From: Actinomycetospora corticicola
GTDB taxonomy: Bacteria > Actinomycetota > Actinomycetes > Mycobacteriales > Pseudonocardiaceae
Assembly (NCBI RefSeq): GCF_013409505.1
Contig: NZ_JACCBN010000001.1
Span: forward strand, 1,302,001-1,366,000
DNA: 64,000 bases
Direction of reading: 5' to 3'
This document shows positions 24,145 to 32,985 of this stretch, piece after piece. Within the stretch, counting starts at the first letter, position 1. Every line of letters starts with the position of its first letter. The position numbers were made by a program, and so were the translations under genes. The notes beneath the pieces were generated by a model. That model saw nothing but the letters and a program-made list of their open reading frames with translations, did no database searches and was not told the DNA's origin.

Positions 24145-24846
24145 GTGACGTCGCTCGACGAGGACACCAGAGCCGGGGAGCTGCTGCGCGCCGAGGAGCG
24201 GGCGGACGAGCTCTTCGCCGAGATCACGCGGCGGGGGCTGATCGCGCCCGGGGCCTGGGAGTCGGAGGTCAGCCGGGCGATCCGCGACCTCGGTGCGGAC
24301 CTGTTCGGGACCTCCCGGTACTGGCACAAGCGGGTCGTCCGCTCCGGCGAGAACACCCTGCAGCCCTACAAGGAGAACCCTCCGGACCGTCGGATCGAGG
24401 CCGACGACATCGTGTTCGTCGACCTCGGGCCGGTCTTCGCGGAGTGGGAGGCCGACGTCGGACGCACCTTCGTGCTGGGCGACGACCCGCACAAGCACCG
24501 CCTCGCGGCCGACCTCGACGCGGTGTGGGAGGCGGGCCGGACGTTCTACGAGTCGACTCCCGATGTCACCGCTGCCGGGCTCTACGAGCACGTCTGCGGG
24601 CTCGCCGCGGAGCGCGGCTGGACCTTCGGCGGCGTGCACAGCGGGCACCTGGTCGGCGAGTTCCCGCACGACCACATCGACCCCGACCGCGTGCACAGCT
24701 ACATCACCACGGGCAACGACATCACGATGCACGACGCGACCGACTCCGCCGGACGGCGCTGCCACTGGATCCTCGAGGTGCACCTCGTCGACGCCGAGCG
24801 GCGCATCGGGGGCTTCACGGAGCAGCTGCTGTCGCTGCGCCACTGA
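24145..24846 (+). CDS. M24-family metallopeptidase (Xaa-Pro aminopeptidase-like)
   Basis: 233 aa, just the pita-bread catalytic domain. All five dinuclear metal ligands are visible: Asp93 (VDLGPV), Asp104 (EADVGRTF), His168 (HSGHLVG), Glu211 (ILEVHL) and Glu226 (GFTEQLL). No N-terminal creatinase-like domain. Could be a small dipeptidase or act on an atypical amide; such stand-alone M24 proteins are poorly characterised. GTG start eleven bases after the DUF1003 stop. A repeat element follows its stop by 12 bp. Confidence 0.82.
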   Translation: MTSLDEDTRAGELLRAEERADELFAEITRRGLIAPGAWESEVSRAIRDLGADLFGTSRYWHKRVVRSGENTLQPYKENPPDRRIEADDIVFVDLGPVFAEWEADVGRTFVLGDDPHKHRLAADLDAVWEAGRTFYESTPDVTAAGLYEHVCGLAAERGWTFGGVHSGHLVGEFPHDHIDPDRVHSYITTGNDITMHDATDSAGRRCHWILEVHLVDAERRIGGFTEQLLSLRH

Positions 24847-24858
24847 CCCGACCGGGCC

Positions 24859-24916
24859 GCGAGAATCACGTGGGGCAGGTTCCGGGAGGGCGAAACCTGC
24901 GTGGTGTGGACCTCGG
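24859..24916. repeat. Intergenic inverted-repeat element, copy C (likely terminator)
   Basis: 58 bp, reversed relative to B1: GCGAGAATCACGTGGGGCAGG matches the complement of the B right arm at 19 of 21 positions. It sits between the convergent M24 and tautomerase genes and fills most of the 78-bp gap. Confidence 0.75.
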
Positions 24917-24924
24917 GGCGGCGC

Positions 24925-25341
24925 CTACAGCCGCGACGAGCGCGCCACGATCTCGTCCCGACGCCGGGTCGCGGCGGGGACGCCGCCGATGGCCCAGTCG
25001 TCGGGCGGCACCTGGACCACGCGGCCGCGCACCCGCGAGCGGGTCACGCCGAGGACGTCGCAGAGCACGTCGGTGAGCTCGGCGAGGAGCCGGTGCCGTT
25101 GCTCGACCGGCCGGCCCTCGAGGACGGCGGCCGCGAAGTACGGCGCCGGGTCGCCGTCGACCGCGGCCGTCACACCGCCGGTCATCCAGTGCTGCGGCGC
25201 GTGCACCGTCACGAAGGCGCGCACCCGGTCGATCGGCGACTCCAGCACGGCCGCGTACCGCTCGCTGACGCGGCGGAGCAGGTCCTCGATCCGCCGGTCG
25301 TCGTGGGCGCCCGCCACCAGGTGGATCTCGACGACGGGCAT
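24925..25341 (-). CDS. Fused double tautomerase-superfamily protein
   Basis: 138 aa, two 4-oxalocrotonate-tautomerase-like units in tandem. Unit 1 begins [12 protein letters not shown], so Pro2 is the catalytic N-terminus, and ends QHWMTGG. Unit 2 (about 72-125) ends DDWAIGG, the same element, but begins with Tyr-Phe and lacks a Pro. Fused tautomerases are known but rare compared with 60-residue monomers. Last gene of the aldolase/dehydrogenase operon: its ATG shares a base with the aldolase stop (TGATG). It probably acts on enol intermediates of the same pathway. Confidence 0.8.
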   Translation of the reverse strand: MPVVEIHLVAGAHDDRRIEDLLRRVSERYAAVLESPIDRVRAFVTVHAPQHWMTGGVTAAVDGDPAPYFAAAVLEGRPVEQRHRLLAELTDVLCDVLGVTRSRVRGRVVQVPPDDWAIGGVPAATRRRDEIVARSSRL

Positions 25342-26375
25342 CAGCCCTCCTCGCGGGCCCGGGCCAGCTCGAGCGCCACGTCGATGATCATGTCCTCCTG
25401 GCCGCCGACGAGCCCGAGCTCGCCGCAGCGGCGCAGGATCTCGTGGGTGGGCACCTTGTAGCGCTCCGACGCGTGCTCGGCGTGCAGCAGGAACGACGAG
25501 TACACACCGGCCCAGCCCTGGACGATCGCGTTGCGGTCCATCTTCGGCCAGCGGTGCAGGTAGGGGCGCACGACGTCCTCCGCCGCGTCGAGCAGCGCCA
25601 TCACGTCGAGCCCGGTGCTCACGCCGAGCCGGTCGAACACCGCGGCGAGCACCTCGGTCGGTGAGTTGCCCGACCCGGCGCCCAGCGCGCACAGCGACCC
25701 GTCGATCTCCTTCACCCCGCACTCGGCGGCGATCACGGAGTTCGCGACGCCGAACGAGAGGTTCTGGTGCCCGTGGTACCCGACCCACGCCTCGTCGCCG
25801 ACCTCCGCGACGAGGGCCTCGAACCGCGCGCGGGCCTCGTGCATCAGCAGGGCGCCCGCGGAGTCGGTGACGTAGGGGCACTGGCACCCCGCGTCGACCA
25901 TGATCCGGGCCTGCTTCGCGAGGTCCTCCGGCGACGTCCGGTGCGCCATCATGAGGAACCCGACCGTCTCCATCCCCAGGTCCCGGGCGACCCCGAAGTG
26001 CTGCGGGCTGACGTCGGCCTCGGTGCAGTGGGTGGCCACCCGCACCACCTCGGCGCCGGCGTCATGGGCGCGGCGCAGGTCGTCGACGGTGCCGATGCCG
26101 GGCACGAGCAGCACCGCGATCCGGGCGGAGCGGGCCTCCTCGCGGGCGGCGGCGATGAGGCGCAGCTCGTCGGTGTGCGAGAACCCGTAGTTGAAGCTCG
26201 ACCCGCCGATGCCGTCGCCGTGCGAGACCTCGATGACCTCCACCCCGGCCCGGTCCAGCGCCCGGACGGTGTCGCGGACCTGCGGCTCGGTGAACTGGTG
26301 GGCCTGCGCGTGCGAGCCGTCGCGCAGGGTGGTGTCGGTGATGCGGACGTCGTGGGTGATGACCGGCCGGCTCAT
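25341..26375 (-). CDS. 4-hydroxy-2-oxovalerate aldolase
   Basis: 344 aa, the usual size of MhpE/DmpG/BphI. HMGL-like TIM barrel: [12 protein letters not shown] (Arg18, Asp19 metal region), [28 protein letters not shown] (His metal ligands) and [20 protein letters not shown], then a C-terminal partner-binding domain. It splits 4-hydroxy-2-oxovalerate into pyruvate and acetaldehyde. It forms a channelling complex with the acylating dehydrogenase encoded immediately upstream, whose stop overlaps this start (ATGA). Confidence 0.93.
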   Translation of the reverse strand: MSRPVITHDVRITDTTLRDGSHAQAHQFTEPQVRDTVRALDRAGVEVIEVSHGDGIGGSSFNYGFSHTDELRLIAAAREEARSARIAVLLVPGIGTVDDLRRAHDAGAEVVRVATHCTEADVSPQHFGVARDLGMETVGFLMMAHRTSPEDLAKQARIMVDAGCQCPYVTDSAGALLMHEARARFEALVAEVGDEAWVGYHGHQNLSFGVANSVIAAECGVKEIDGSLCALGAGSGNSPTEVLAAVFDRLGVSTGLDVMALLDAAEDVVRPYLHRWPKMDRNAIVQGWAGVYSSFLLHAEHASERYKVPTHEILRRCGELGLVGGQEDMIIDVALELARAREEG

Positions 26376-27289
26376 GCCGCCACCCCCGCGCCCAGCTCGG
26401 CCGCGAGCAGCTCGCCGACGCGGGTGGCCGCCGCCGTCATGATGTCGAGGTTCCCGGCGTACTCGGGCAGGAAGTCGCCCGCGCCGCGGACCTCGAGGAA
26501 GGTCGCGACCCGGCCGTTGCCGCCCCACTCCGGCCGTGGCGGGTCGAACTGCGGTTCGGCGCGCAGCGTGTAGCCCGGCACGTACTCCTGCACGCGCGCC
26601 ACCATGGCGTGCACCGCCCCGGCGATCGCGGTGGTGGTCGCGTCGTCGTAGACCGCGCCGGGGATCGCGCAGTACACCGTGTCGCGCATGATCATCGGCG
26701 GCTCGACGGGATTGAGGATGATGATCGCCTTGCCGCGGGCGGCGCCGCCGACCTCCTCGACGGCCCGCGCGGTGGTCTGCGTGAACTCGTCGATGTTGGC
26801 CCGCGTGCCCGGCCCGGCCGAGCGGGACGCGGCGGACGCGACGATCTCGGCGTAGGGCACGTCGACGACGCCGGACACCGCCGCGACGATCGGGATCGTC
26901 GCCTGGCCGCCGCAGGTGATCAGGTTGACGTTCGCCGCGTCGAGGTGCTCCGGCATGTTCACCGCGGGGCAGACCATCGGTCCGAGGTGGGCGGGCGTCA
27001 GGTCGACCGCACGGATGCCGGCGGCCTCGTACCGCGGGGCGTTCGCGGCGTGCGCCCGCGCGGACGTGGCCTCGAAGACGATGCGGGGGAGCGGGTCCTG
27101 CGCGAGCAGCCAGTCCACGCCCTCGGCCGAGGCCGGGATGCCGGCGGCGCGCGCCCGGTCGAGGCCGGGCGACTCGACGACGCCGACCATCGCGGTGACC
27201 TCGATCGACGACGTGCGCGCCAGCTTGGCCAGCAGGTCGGTGCCGATGTTGCCCGGGCCGACGATGGCCGCGGGGACCTTGTCGCTCAT
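26372..27289 (-). CDS. Acetaldehyde dehydrogenase (acylating)
   Basis: 305 aa. NAD-binding [13 protein letters not shown] at 8-20, catalytic Cys126 in [10 protein letters not shown], and [16 protein letters not shown] near the middle. Converts acetaldehyde to acetyl-CoA and works as partner of the adjacent aldolase, the DmpFG/BphIJ type. First gene of a three-gene leftward operon. It supplies the final step for the hydratase product made by enzymes at 5522-7065, so the lower pathway is split over two loci about 18 kb apart. Confidence 0.93.
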   Translation of the reverse strand: MSDKVPAAIVGPGNIGTDLLAKLARTSSIEVTAMVGVVESPGLDRARAAGIPASAEGVDWLLAQDPLPRIVFEATSARAHAANAPRYEAAGIRAVDLTPAHLGPMVCPAVNMPEHLDAANVNLITCGGQATIPIVAAVSGVVDVPYAEIVASAASRSAGPGTRANIDEFTQTTARAVEEVGGAARGKAIIILNPVEPPMIMRDTVYCAIPGAVYDDATTTAIAGAVHAMVARVQEYVPGYTLRAEPQFDPPRPEWGGNGRVATFLEVRGAGDFLPEYAGNLDIMTAAATRVGELLAAELGAGVAA

Positions 27290-27439
27290 GGCCCGACGGT
27301 GGCACGGACCCCCGACGGCCCGGAACGGCTGCGTTCGCGAGACGGCAAAGCCGACCCGACGAGGGCGGGCGTGGTTGAGGTCACGCAGAGCGGACAACCC
27401 CGGGACAACGGCCCACGACAGTCCTCCCGGGAGCACCCC

Positions 27440-28126
27440 ATGAACACCGCCGACGTCTCACCCGGCCACAAGGTCGTCGTCGTCCACCGGGTCGGCGCGG
27501 TCGTCGTCGCCCTCGTCATCGCCACCTTCGGCGTCCTCGGGTTCGTCGGCGGCCTCGGCTTCTTCGACACGTCCGGGAGCCCGGTGCTGGGGCTCTCGTC
27601 GAACGGTCTGCTCTCGACGATCTCGATCGTGACGGCGTTGGTGCTGATCGCGTCGGCCGCACGCGGGGGCCGGCTCTCGTCGACCGTCATGATGGTGGTG
27701 GGGACGCTCTTCCTCGTCTCCGCGTTCGCGAACCTCGCGGTGATGGCCACGCCGTACAACCTGCTGGCCTTCCGGCTGCCCAACGTCTTCTTCTCCATCG
27801 GCGCCGGGCTCGTCCTGCTCATCCTCGGCAGCTACGGCCGGGTCAGCGCGAAGCTCCCGGACGACAACCCCTACCGCGCCCCGCAGCCCGAGGACGAGCG
27901 TTCCGCCGACCCGGAGGCCTCCCTGCCGTCGCGGCCGCACACGCGGGCCGAGATGCGGGCCGACCGGGAGATGGCCGAGGCGTCGCGCGCGGCGGTCAGC
28001 GGGGCCGCCACCGCCGAGCAGCGCCGTCGGCTCGCCGAGATCGACACCCTGCGCACCCACGAGGACCGGCGGAAGCGCTGGATGGCCACCGAGGAGGACC
28101 TCGACCGCGGGTCCGCCATGGCCTGA
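27440..28126 (+). CDS. DUF4383-like membrane protein
   Basis: 228 aa. Four membrane helices (about 15-38, 58-72, 80-103, 110-130) form a DUF4383-type core with the conserved [15 protein letters not shown] style loop. A charged cytoplasmic tail from 140 to the end is rich in Arg/Glu and probably helical. Function unknown. ATG start with a GGGAGCACCCC leader. Divergent from the acetaldehyde dehydrogenase, with 150 bp between them. Confidence 0.75.
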   Translation: MNTADVSPGHKVVVVHRVGAVVVALVIATFGVLGFVGGLGFFDTSGSPVLGLSSNGLLSTISIVTALVLIASAARGGRLSSTVMMVVGTLFLVSAFANLAVMATPYNLLAFRLPNVFFSIGAGLVLLILGSYGRVSAKLPDDNPYRAPQPEDERSADPEASLPSRPHTRAEMRADREMAEASRAAVSGAATAEQRRRLAEIDTLRTHEDRRKRWMATEEDLDRGSAMA

Positions 28127-28243
28127 CGCGTCCCGATCGTCCCCCTGCGGTCGGAGGGGTCGGTCCTCCTCGACCGGCCCGCGTCCGGGCCCGGAGCCGC
28201 GCCGACCTGTCGTCGGGAACGCATGGCTGCTAGACCATGGGAC

Positions 28244-29038
28244 ATGGCCGCCCCCGTGACGCAGGAGCAGGACACCGTGCGCGTGGAGGTCGACGACGCC
28301 ACCGCCCGCGTCGTGCTGACCGCCGCCCGTCGCCGCAACCCGCTGTCGGTGGCCACGATGCGCGCTCTCACGGCGGGGCTGCGGGAGGTCTCGGCCACCG
28401 AGGGCGTGCGCGTCATCGTGATCGCCGCCGAGGGCCCGGCGTTCTCCGCCGGCCACGACCTCTCCGAGATGGTCGACCGCACCCTCGCCGAGGAGCGCGA
28501 GGTGTTCGCGGTGTGCACCGAGATGATGCGCGCGGTGCACGACGTCCCCCAGCCGGTCATCGCGGCCGTGCAGGGGATGGCCGTCGCGGCGGGCTGCCAG
28601 CTCGTCGCCACCGCCGACCTCGCGATCGCCGCCGACCACGCCGTGTTCGGGACGCCGGGGGTGAAGATCGGGCTGTTCTGCTCGACCCCCATGGTCGCCG
28701 TCAGCCGCGCCATCGGCCGCAAGCGCGCGATGCAGCTGCTGCTGACCGGACGCACGATCGACGCCGCGACCGCGGTCGAGTGGGGCCTGATCAACGAGGC
28801 CGTGCCCGCCGACGCGCTCGAGGCGCGGGTCGCCGAGCTCGCGCAGCAGGTCGCCGACGCCAGCGGGGCGACGCTGCGCATCGGCAAGGAGGCGTTCTAC
28901 CGCCAGATCGACCTCTCCGAGGACGAGGCGTACGCCGAGATGAGCGAGGTCATGGCGACCAACGCCATGACCTGTGATGCCCAGGAGGGCATGTCGGCCT
29001 TCCTGGAGAAGCGCCAGCCCGTCTGGCAGCACCGGTAG
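28244..29038 (+). CDS. Enoyl-CoA hydratase/isomerase-family protein (ECHDC3-like)
   Basis: 264 aa from the ATG at 28244; an in-frame ATG at 28223 is possible. Crotonase fold: oxyanion-hole segment AFSAGHDLSEM and VAAGCQLVATADLAIAA. The active-site region reads TPGVKIGLFCSTPMVAVSR, without either of the usual catalytic Glu residues. That Phe-Cys-Ser-Thr-Pro form is seen in ECHDC3-like proteins, whose reaction is unclear. Followed by a small glyoxalase-fold gene 35 bp on, likely in one operon. Confidence 0.82.
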   Translation: MAAPVTQEQDTVRVEVDDATARVVLTAARRRNPLSVATMRALTAGLREVSATEGVRVIVIAAEGPAFSAGHDLSEMVDRTLAEEREVFAVCTEMMRAVHDVPQPVIAAVQGMAVAAGCQLVATADLAIAADHAVFGTPGVKIGLFCSTPMVAVSRAIGRKRAMQLLLTGRTIDAATAVEWGLINEAVPADALEARVAELAQQVADASGATLRIGKEAFYRQIDLSEDEAYAEMSEVMATNAMTCDAQEGMSAFLEKRQPVWQHR

Positions 29039-29073
29039 ACATCCCGAACAGCCAAGGCAAAGGAGCCCTGTCG

Positions 29074-29475
29074 ATGACGTTCCCCGGCCTGCAGCACGTC
29101 GCGATCACCGTGAGCGACCTGCAGCGATCCACCGACTGGTACGCCAAGCTCTTCGGCGCCGACCCGGTCCTCGACGAGGACGAGGAGGGCGGCGAGTTCC
29201 ACCACACCGTCTTCGCCCTCGACGGCGGGATGCTGTTCGGCCTGCACACCCACCAGGGACGCGAGTCGAAGGACACCTTCGACGAGCGCCGCACCGGCCT
29301 CGACCACGTCGGGTTCGCGCTGCCCGACTCCGCCTCGCTCGAGCAGTGGGGCAAGAAGCTCGACGAACTCGGTGTGCAGCACGGCGGGATCAAGAAGGCG
29401 CACTACGGCTCCGGCATCTCGTTCCGCGACCCCGACGGCATCGCGCTCGAGTTCTTCATCGCGCCGGGCACGTAG
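29074..29475 (+). CDS. Glyoxalase/VOC-family protein, single domain pair
   Basis: 133 aa. Two beta-alpha-beta-beta-beta units: LQHVAITVSDLQRSTDWYAKLFG at the start (metal His8) and a second HVGFALPD, with the final Glu in GIALEFFIAP. All usual VOC metal positions are filled (two His and Glu). Substrate unknown; candidates include glyoxalase, dioxygenase-like or resistance proteins. Strong AAAGGAG ribosome site. Ends 14 bp before a terminator hairpin. Confidence 0.8.
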   Translation: MTFPGLQHVAITVSDLQRSTDWYAKLFGADPVLDEDEEGGEFHHTVFALDGGMLFGLHTHQGRESKDTFDERRTGLDHVGFALPDSASLEQWGKKLDELGVQHGGIKKAHYGSGISFRDPDGIALEFFIAPGT

Positions 29476-29488
29476 CCCCCACGCACGA

Positions 29489-29535
29489 ACGAACGGCACT
29501 CTCGCGCACATCAAGGCTGCGAGAGTGCCGTTCGT
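29489..29535. terminator. Perfect 17-bp hairpin between convergent genes
   Basis: Left arm ACGAACGGCACTCTCGC (29489-29505), right arm GCGAGAGTGCCGTTCGT (29519-29535), 13-nt loop. It separates the stops of the VOC gene (29475) and the leftward membrane-protein gene (29553). The inner GCGAGAGTG also occurs at the outer ends of the 58-bp repeat family. Confidence 0.82.
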
Positions 29536-29552
29536 CCGGTCCGGGCCGGGGT

Positions 29553-30239
29553 CTACCGCTGCCGCACCAGCTGCGCTCCGATCACGAAGAGCGGGCCGAA
29601 GGAGAGCAGGACGCCCACTGCGAGGCCGGCGGTCCCGAGCAGCCCGGGCAGGACCACCATCGAGGCGGTGCCCGCGACCGGGAGGGCGAGCAGCCACCAG
29701 CTCGCGGCGCGGGCGTAGGCGAGGGCGGCGACCACGAGCGCAACCCCGAGGAAGCCCACGAGCTTGCCCGAGTACAGCCACGTCGACATCCAGAGGTCGG
29801 ACCCGGCCGCCTCGAAGATCGCCGCACCCTGCTGGGCGCCGACCGCGCGGCCGGCGGCCATCGCGTGCCAGTCGCCGAGCAGCAGACCCGAGATCTGGAT
29901 CGCGCAGAAGGACATGGCCACGGCGGCCACCCCGACCACCCCACGGCCCCGGGAGCCGCGCACGAGGGCCGGCACGGCCAGGATCCCCAGGGCGAAGAGC
30001 ACCCACGAGTAGTGCAGCAACCCGGCGGAGAGCGCGGTCAGCCACGGGGTCGCGGCCAGCGAGGCGACGTAGCCGGCGGTGGTGCCGTCCTCCCCGGGCG
30101 GGATCGTGACCATGCCGCCCGCCAGGAGCAGCGGCGACGCGAGGAGGGCGATCCCCCCGGCGCTGGTCATGGCCCTGCGACGGGGCGCGACGGCGGGAGT
30201 GGCGGCGAACGTGGTGGTCGGGGCGTCGAGCGTGGTCAT
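29553..30239 (-). CDS. Multi-pass membrane protein of unknown function
   Basis: 228 aa, ATG at 30239. About six membrane helices (25-45, 62-88, 97-120, 150-170, 172-188, 195-220) with a short Thr/Ala-rich cytoplasmic N-terminus. No catalytic motif. GDWHAMAAGRA between helices 3 and 4 might be a functional loop. It is divergent from the sensor kinase operon at 30408, so may be regulated by it. Confidence 0.6.
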   Translation of the reverse strand: MTTLDAPTTTFAATPAVAPRRRAMTSAGGIALLASPLLLAGGMVTIPPGEDGTTAGYVASLAATPWLTALSAGLLHYSWVLFALGILAVPALVRGSRGRGVVGVAAVAMSFCAIQISGLLLGDWHAMAAGRAVGAQQGAAIFEAAGSDLWMSTWLYSGKLVGFLGVALVVAALAYARAASWWLLALPVAGTASMVVLPGLLGTAGLAVGVLLSFGPLFVIGAQLVRQR

Positions 30240-30394
30240 GATGTCTCCTCGTGACGGTCGCTGCGCTGTTCGAGCGATGGGAGAACCGTAGGTCGGCGAG
30301 TACCATCACGGATCGTGTTCGCGGTCCGACGTGCTCGTCCTGCGGTCCACGCGGGGTCGTCCCCTGGGAGGACCCCGCGGGACGCCGCGCGGCC

Positions 30395-30410
30395 TAGCCT
30401 GCGGCGGATG
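30395..30410 (+). promoter_or_regulatory. Leaderless-type promoter of the two-component operon
   Basis: TAGCCT at 30395-30400 is seven bases before the ATG at 30408. No Shine-Dalgarno sequence, which supports leaderless transcription. Confidence 0.5.
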
Positions 30411-31586
30411 CACCCGATGCTGATCCGGCTCGGTGTCGGGCTCCTCGCGGGCACCGTCGTCGTGGTCGGCTCCGCGGCCGAGGCCGGGGTCTACCGGGGC
30501 GTCGACGTCGCCTTCTACCTCGTGCCGGTCCTCACGCTCGCCGTCGGTGCCGCCCTCGCCCCGCTGCTCCCGGAGGCGGGCCTGCCGGCGGCCGCGGCGA
30601 CCTTCCCCCTGCAGGCGCTCGCCGCGCCGCACAGTCCCGGCGTGGGCGGGATCGCCCTCATCACGATGATGGTGCTGGTCGCGCACGGGGCCCGGCGGCT
30701 GCCGCTGGGCCGGAGCGGGCCCGGCGCGGCGCTCGTCGCCGTCGGCGGCGCGAGCGGAACGATGCTCGCCGGGGCGCCGTGGTTCGAGCTCGTGTTCTTC
30801 GGCGCCACCATGGGGGGCGCGTGGACGCTCGGCTGGCTGGTGCGCCGCGAGAGCCGACGCAGCACCGAGCTCGCCCGGCTGGCCGACGAGCTCGCGACCG
30901 AACGGGAGCGCACCACCCACATCGCCCTCGTCGAGGAGCGGACCCGGATCTCCCGCGAGCTGCACGACGCGGTGGCGCACTCGGTGTCGGTGATGACGCT
31001 GCAGGTCGGGGTGGTCCGGCGGCGCCTCGAGCGGGCCGACGACGACGGGCCGGAGGTCACCGCGCTGCGCGCCGTCGAGGACCTCGGCCGCCGTTCGGTC
31101 GACGAGCTGCGCCGCGTGGTCGGGGTGCTGCGCGCCCGCGACGGCTCCGACCCCGGTCCCGACGACGGGCCGCTCGCGCCGGCCCCGTCGCTGCACCAGC
31201 TCGACGACCTGGTCCGGCGTCTCGCGGGCGTCGGGCTCGCGGTCACCGTGACCGTGCACGGCGAGCCGGGTCGGCTCGCCCCGGCCACCGACACCTCCGC
31301 GCACCGGATCGTCGCCGAGGCGCTGACCAACGTCCTGCGGCACGCGGCCACCGACCGCGCCGAGGTCGTGCTGCGCTGGGAGGGCGCCCGGGTCGTCGTC
31401 GAGATCCTCGACCGGGGGCGCGGCCCGACGCCCGGGGGCGAGCCGGGCCACGGGCTCGTCCACCTGCGGGAACGGGCGCTGCTGGCCGGCGGCACGCTGG
31501 AGACCGGGCCCCGTCCCGACGGCGGGTTCCGGGTCCGGGTGGTCCTCCCGGTCCTGGTCGTGTCGGAGCCGGCGGTCCTGCGGTGA
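30408..31586 (+). CDS. Sensor histidine kinase (NarL-type, HisKA_3)
   Basis: 392 aa from the ATG at 30408; a frame open to 30315 lacks homology. Four or five membrane helices in residues 5-145, then a coiled segment and HisKA_3 with the phospho-acceptor His186 in RISRELHDAVAHSVSVM. HATPase_c follows with ALTNVLRHA and GHGLVHLRERA. No periplasmic sensor domain, so probably an intramembrane sensor. The stop overlaps the response regulator (GTGA). Confidence 0.9.
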   Translation: MHPMLIRLGVGLLAGTVVVVGSAAEAGVYRGVDVAFYLVPVLTLAVGAALAPLLPEAGLPAAAATFPLQALAAPHSPGVGGIALITMMVLVAHGARRLPLGRSGPGAALVAVGGASGTMLAGAPWFELVFFGATMGGAWTLGWLVRRESRRSTELARLADELATERERTTHIALVEERTRISRELHDAVAHSVSVMTLQVGVVRRRLERADDDGPEVTALRAVEDLGRRSVDELRRVVGVLRARDGSDPGPDDGPLAPAPSLHQLDDLVRRLAGVGLAVTVTVHGEPGRLAPATDTSAHRIVAEALTNVLRHAATDRAEVVLRWEGARVVVEILDRGRGPTPGGEPGHGLVHLRERALLAGGTLETGPRPDGGFRVRVVLPVLVVSEPAVLR

Positions 31587-32233
31587 CCACCGGGGTGGTG
31601 GTCGCCGACGACGAGGCGCTCGTGCGGATGGGGCTGCGGATGCTGCTCGACGCCGAGGACGACCTGGCCGTGCTCGCGGAGGTGGCGGACGGGCGGGCGG
31701 CGGTGGAGGCGGCCCGCCGGACCGCGGCGGACGTGGTGGTGATGGACGTGCGGATGCCCGGGCTCGACGGGATCGCCGCCGCCCGGGCGCTCGCGGCGGC
31801 GGGGAGCCGGGCGCGGGTCCTCGTGCTGACCACGTTCGACGACCACGCCACCGTCGACGCCGCGCTGCGCGCCGGGGTGGCCGGCTTCCTGCTGAAGACC
31901 GCCCCGCCCGAACAGCTGCTCGACGCCGTGCGACGCGTCGCGGCCGGGCAGGGGGCGCTCGACCCCGACGTCGTCCCCGGGGTCGTGGCCGCCTACGGAC
32001 GGACCGCGGCGGCGCCCGCCCGCCCCGCCGCGCTCGACACGTTGACGCCCCGGGAGTCCGAGGTCCTCGCGCTGGTGGCCCGCGGACTGGCGAACGCCGA
32101 GGTCGCGGCGCGGCTGCACCTGGGGGAGACGACGGTGAAGACGCACCTGGGCCGCATCCTGGACAAGCTGGCGATGCCCGACCGGCTGCGCCTGATCGCC
32201 TGGGCGTGGGAGCACGGGGTCGTGACGTCCTGA
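31583..32233 (+). CDS. NarL/LuxR-family response regulator
   Basis: 216 aa. Receiver domain with acidic pair Asp9/Asp10, phospho-acceptor Asp55 (VVMDVRMPG), Thr in LTTFDD and Lys in LLKTAPP. A LuxR-type HTH at about 145-205 (LTPRESEVLALVARGLANAEVA). GTG start coupled to the kinase stop. Targets unknown; an adjacent membrane-protein gene (29553-30239) is divergent. Confidence 0.92.
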   Translation: MTTGVVVADDEALVRMGLRMLLDAEDDLAVLAEVADGRAAVEAARRTAADVVVMDVRMPGLDGIAAARALAAAGSRARVLVLTTFDDHATVDAALRAGVAGFLLKTAPPEQLLDAVRRVAAGQGALDPDVVPGVVAAYGRTAAAPARPAALDTLTPRESEVLALVARGLANAEVAARLHLGETTVKTHLGRILDKLAMPDRLRLIAWAWEHGVVTS

Positions 32234-32280
32234 TGTGGTGCCGCCCGGTCCTACAAAGTGACCGGAGGATGGTCGGGCGG

Positions 32281-32295
32281 TACTGTCGCGGTATG
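32281..32295 (+). promoter_or_regulatory. Leaderless-type promoter of the HxlR gene
   Basis: TACTGT at 32281-32286 ends six bases before the ATG at 32293. No ribosome site. The short AT-rich TACAAAGTGA upstream (32251 region) may be part of an operator. Confidence 0.5.
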
Positions 32296-32985
32296 GCTCC
32301 TCGGCGCGACTACTTCGACGGCTGCGCGGCCGCCCACGGTCTCGACCTCGTGGGGGAGCGGTGGGCGCTGCTCGTCGTCCGGGAACTGATGCTCGGCCCG
32401 AAGCGGTTCACCGACCTGCGGACCGGCCTGCCGCACGCGAGCCCGAACGTCCTCTCGCAGCGGCTGCGGGAACTCGAGGACGCCGGGGTGCTCCGTCGCC
32501 GCCGGCTGCCCCCGCCCGCCGCCTCCATGGTCTACGAGCTCACCGACTGGGGCTACGAGCTCGAGCCGGTGCTCCAGACCCTCGGGCGGTGGGCCGCCCG
32601 GTCGCTCCCGCAGGCCGAGTCCATCGGGGTCGACTCGCTGGTGATGTCGATGCGCACGATGTTCGCGCCGGAGCGGGCCGGGGCGAGCGGAGCGACGGGG
32701 AAGGACGCCGACGGCGTCGAGCAGGTCGTGCAGTTCCTGTTCGCCGACCAGCCCTTCGTCGCGACCCTGCGCGGTGGGGACTTCACCATCGTCCGGGGTG
32801 AGGCCTCGGCACCGGACGCGACCGTGAGCGGCGCCCCCGAGGCGTGGGCCGCGGTGCTCTACGCGGGCCACCCGGTCGCCTCCGCAGTAGCCGACGGGAT
32901 GCTGGCGATCAGCGGGGACGCGTCGGCGGTGGAGCGCTTGCTGGACCTGTTCCCGATGCCCGAGCCGCTCGCGCCCGTCGGCTGA
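32293..32985 (+). CDS. HxlR-family transcriptional regulator with C-terminal SCP2-like domain
   Basis: 230 aa. HxlR winged helix (about 5-100): DYFDGCAAAHGLDLVGERWALLVVRELMLGPKRFTDL, with a Cys near residue 10 where redox-sensing members have one. The C-terminal 90 residues resemble an SCP2-like ligand-binding module (FTIVRGEASAPDATVSG, MLAISGDASAVERLL). This two-domain form is common in actinobacteria and suggests a hydrophobic ligand. The last 77 bp overlap the convergent membrane gene. Confidence 0.82.
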   Translation: MAPRRDYFDGCAAAHGLDLVGERWALLVVRELMLGPKRFTDLRTGLPHASPNVLSQRLRELEDAGVLRRRRLPPPAASMVYELTDWGYELEPVLQTLGRWAARSLPQAESIGVDSLVMSMRTMFAPERAGASGATGKDADGVEQVVQFLFADQPFVATLRGGDFTIVRGEASAPDATVSGAPEAWAAVLYAGHPVASAVADGMLAISGDASAVERLLDLFPMPEPLAPVG

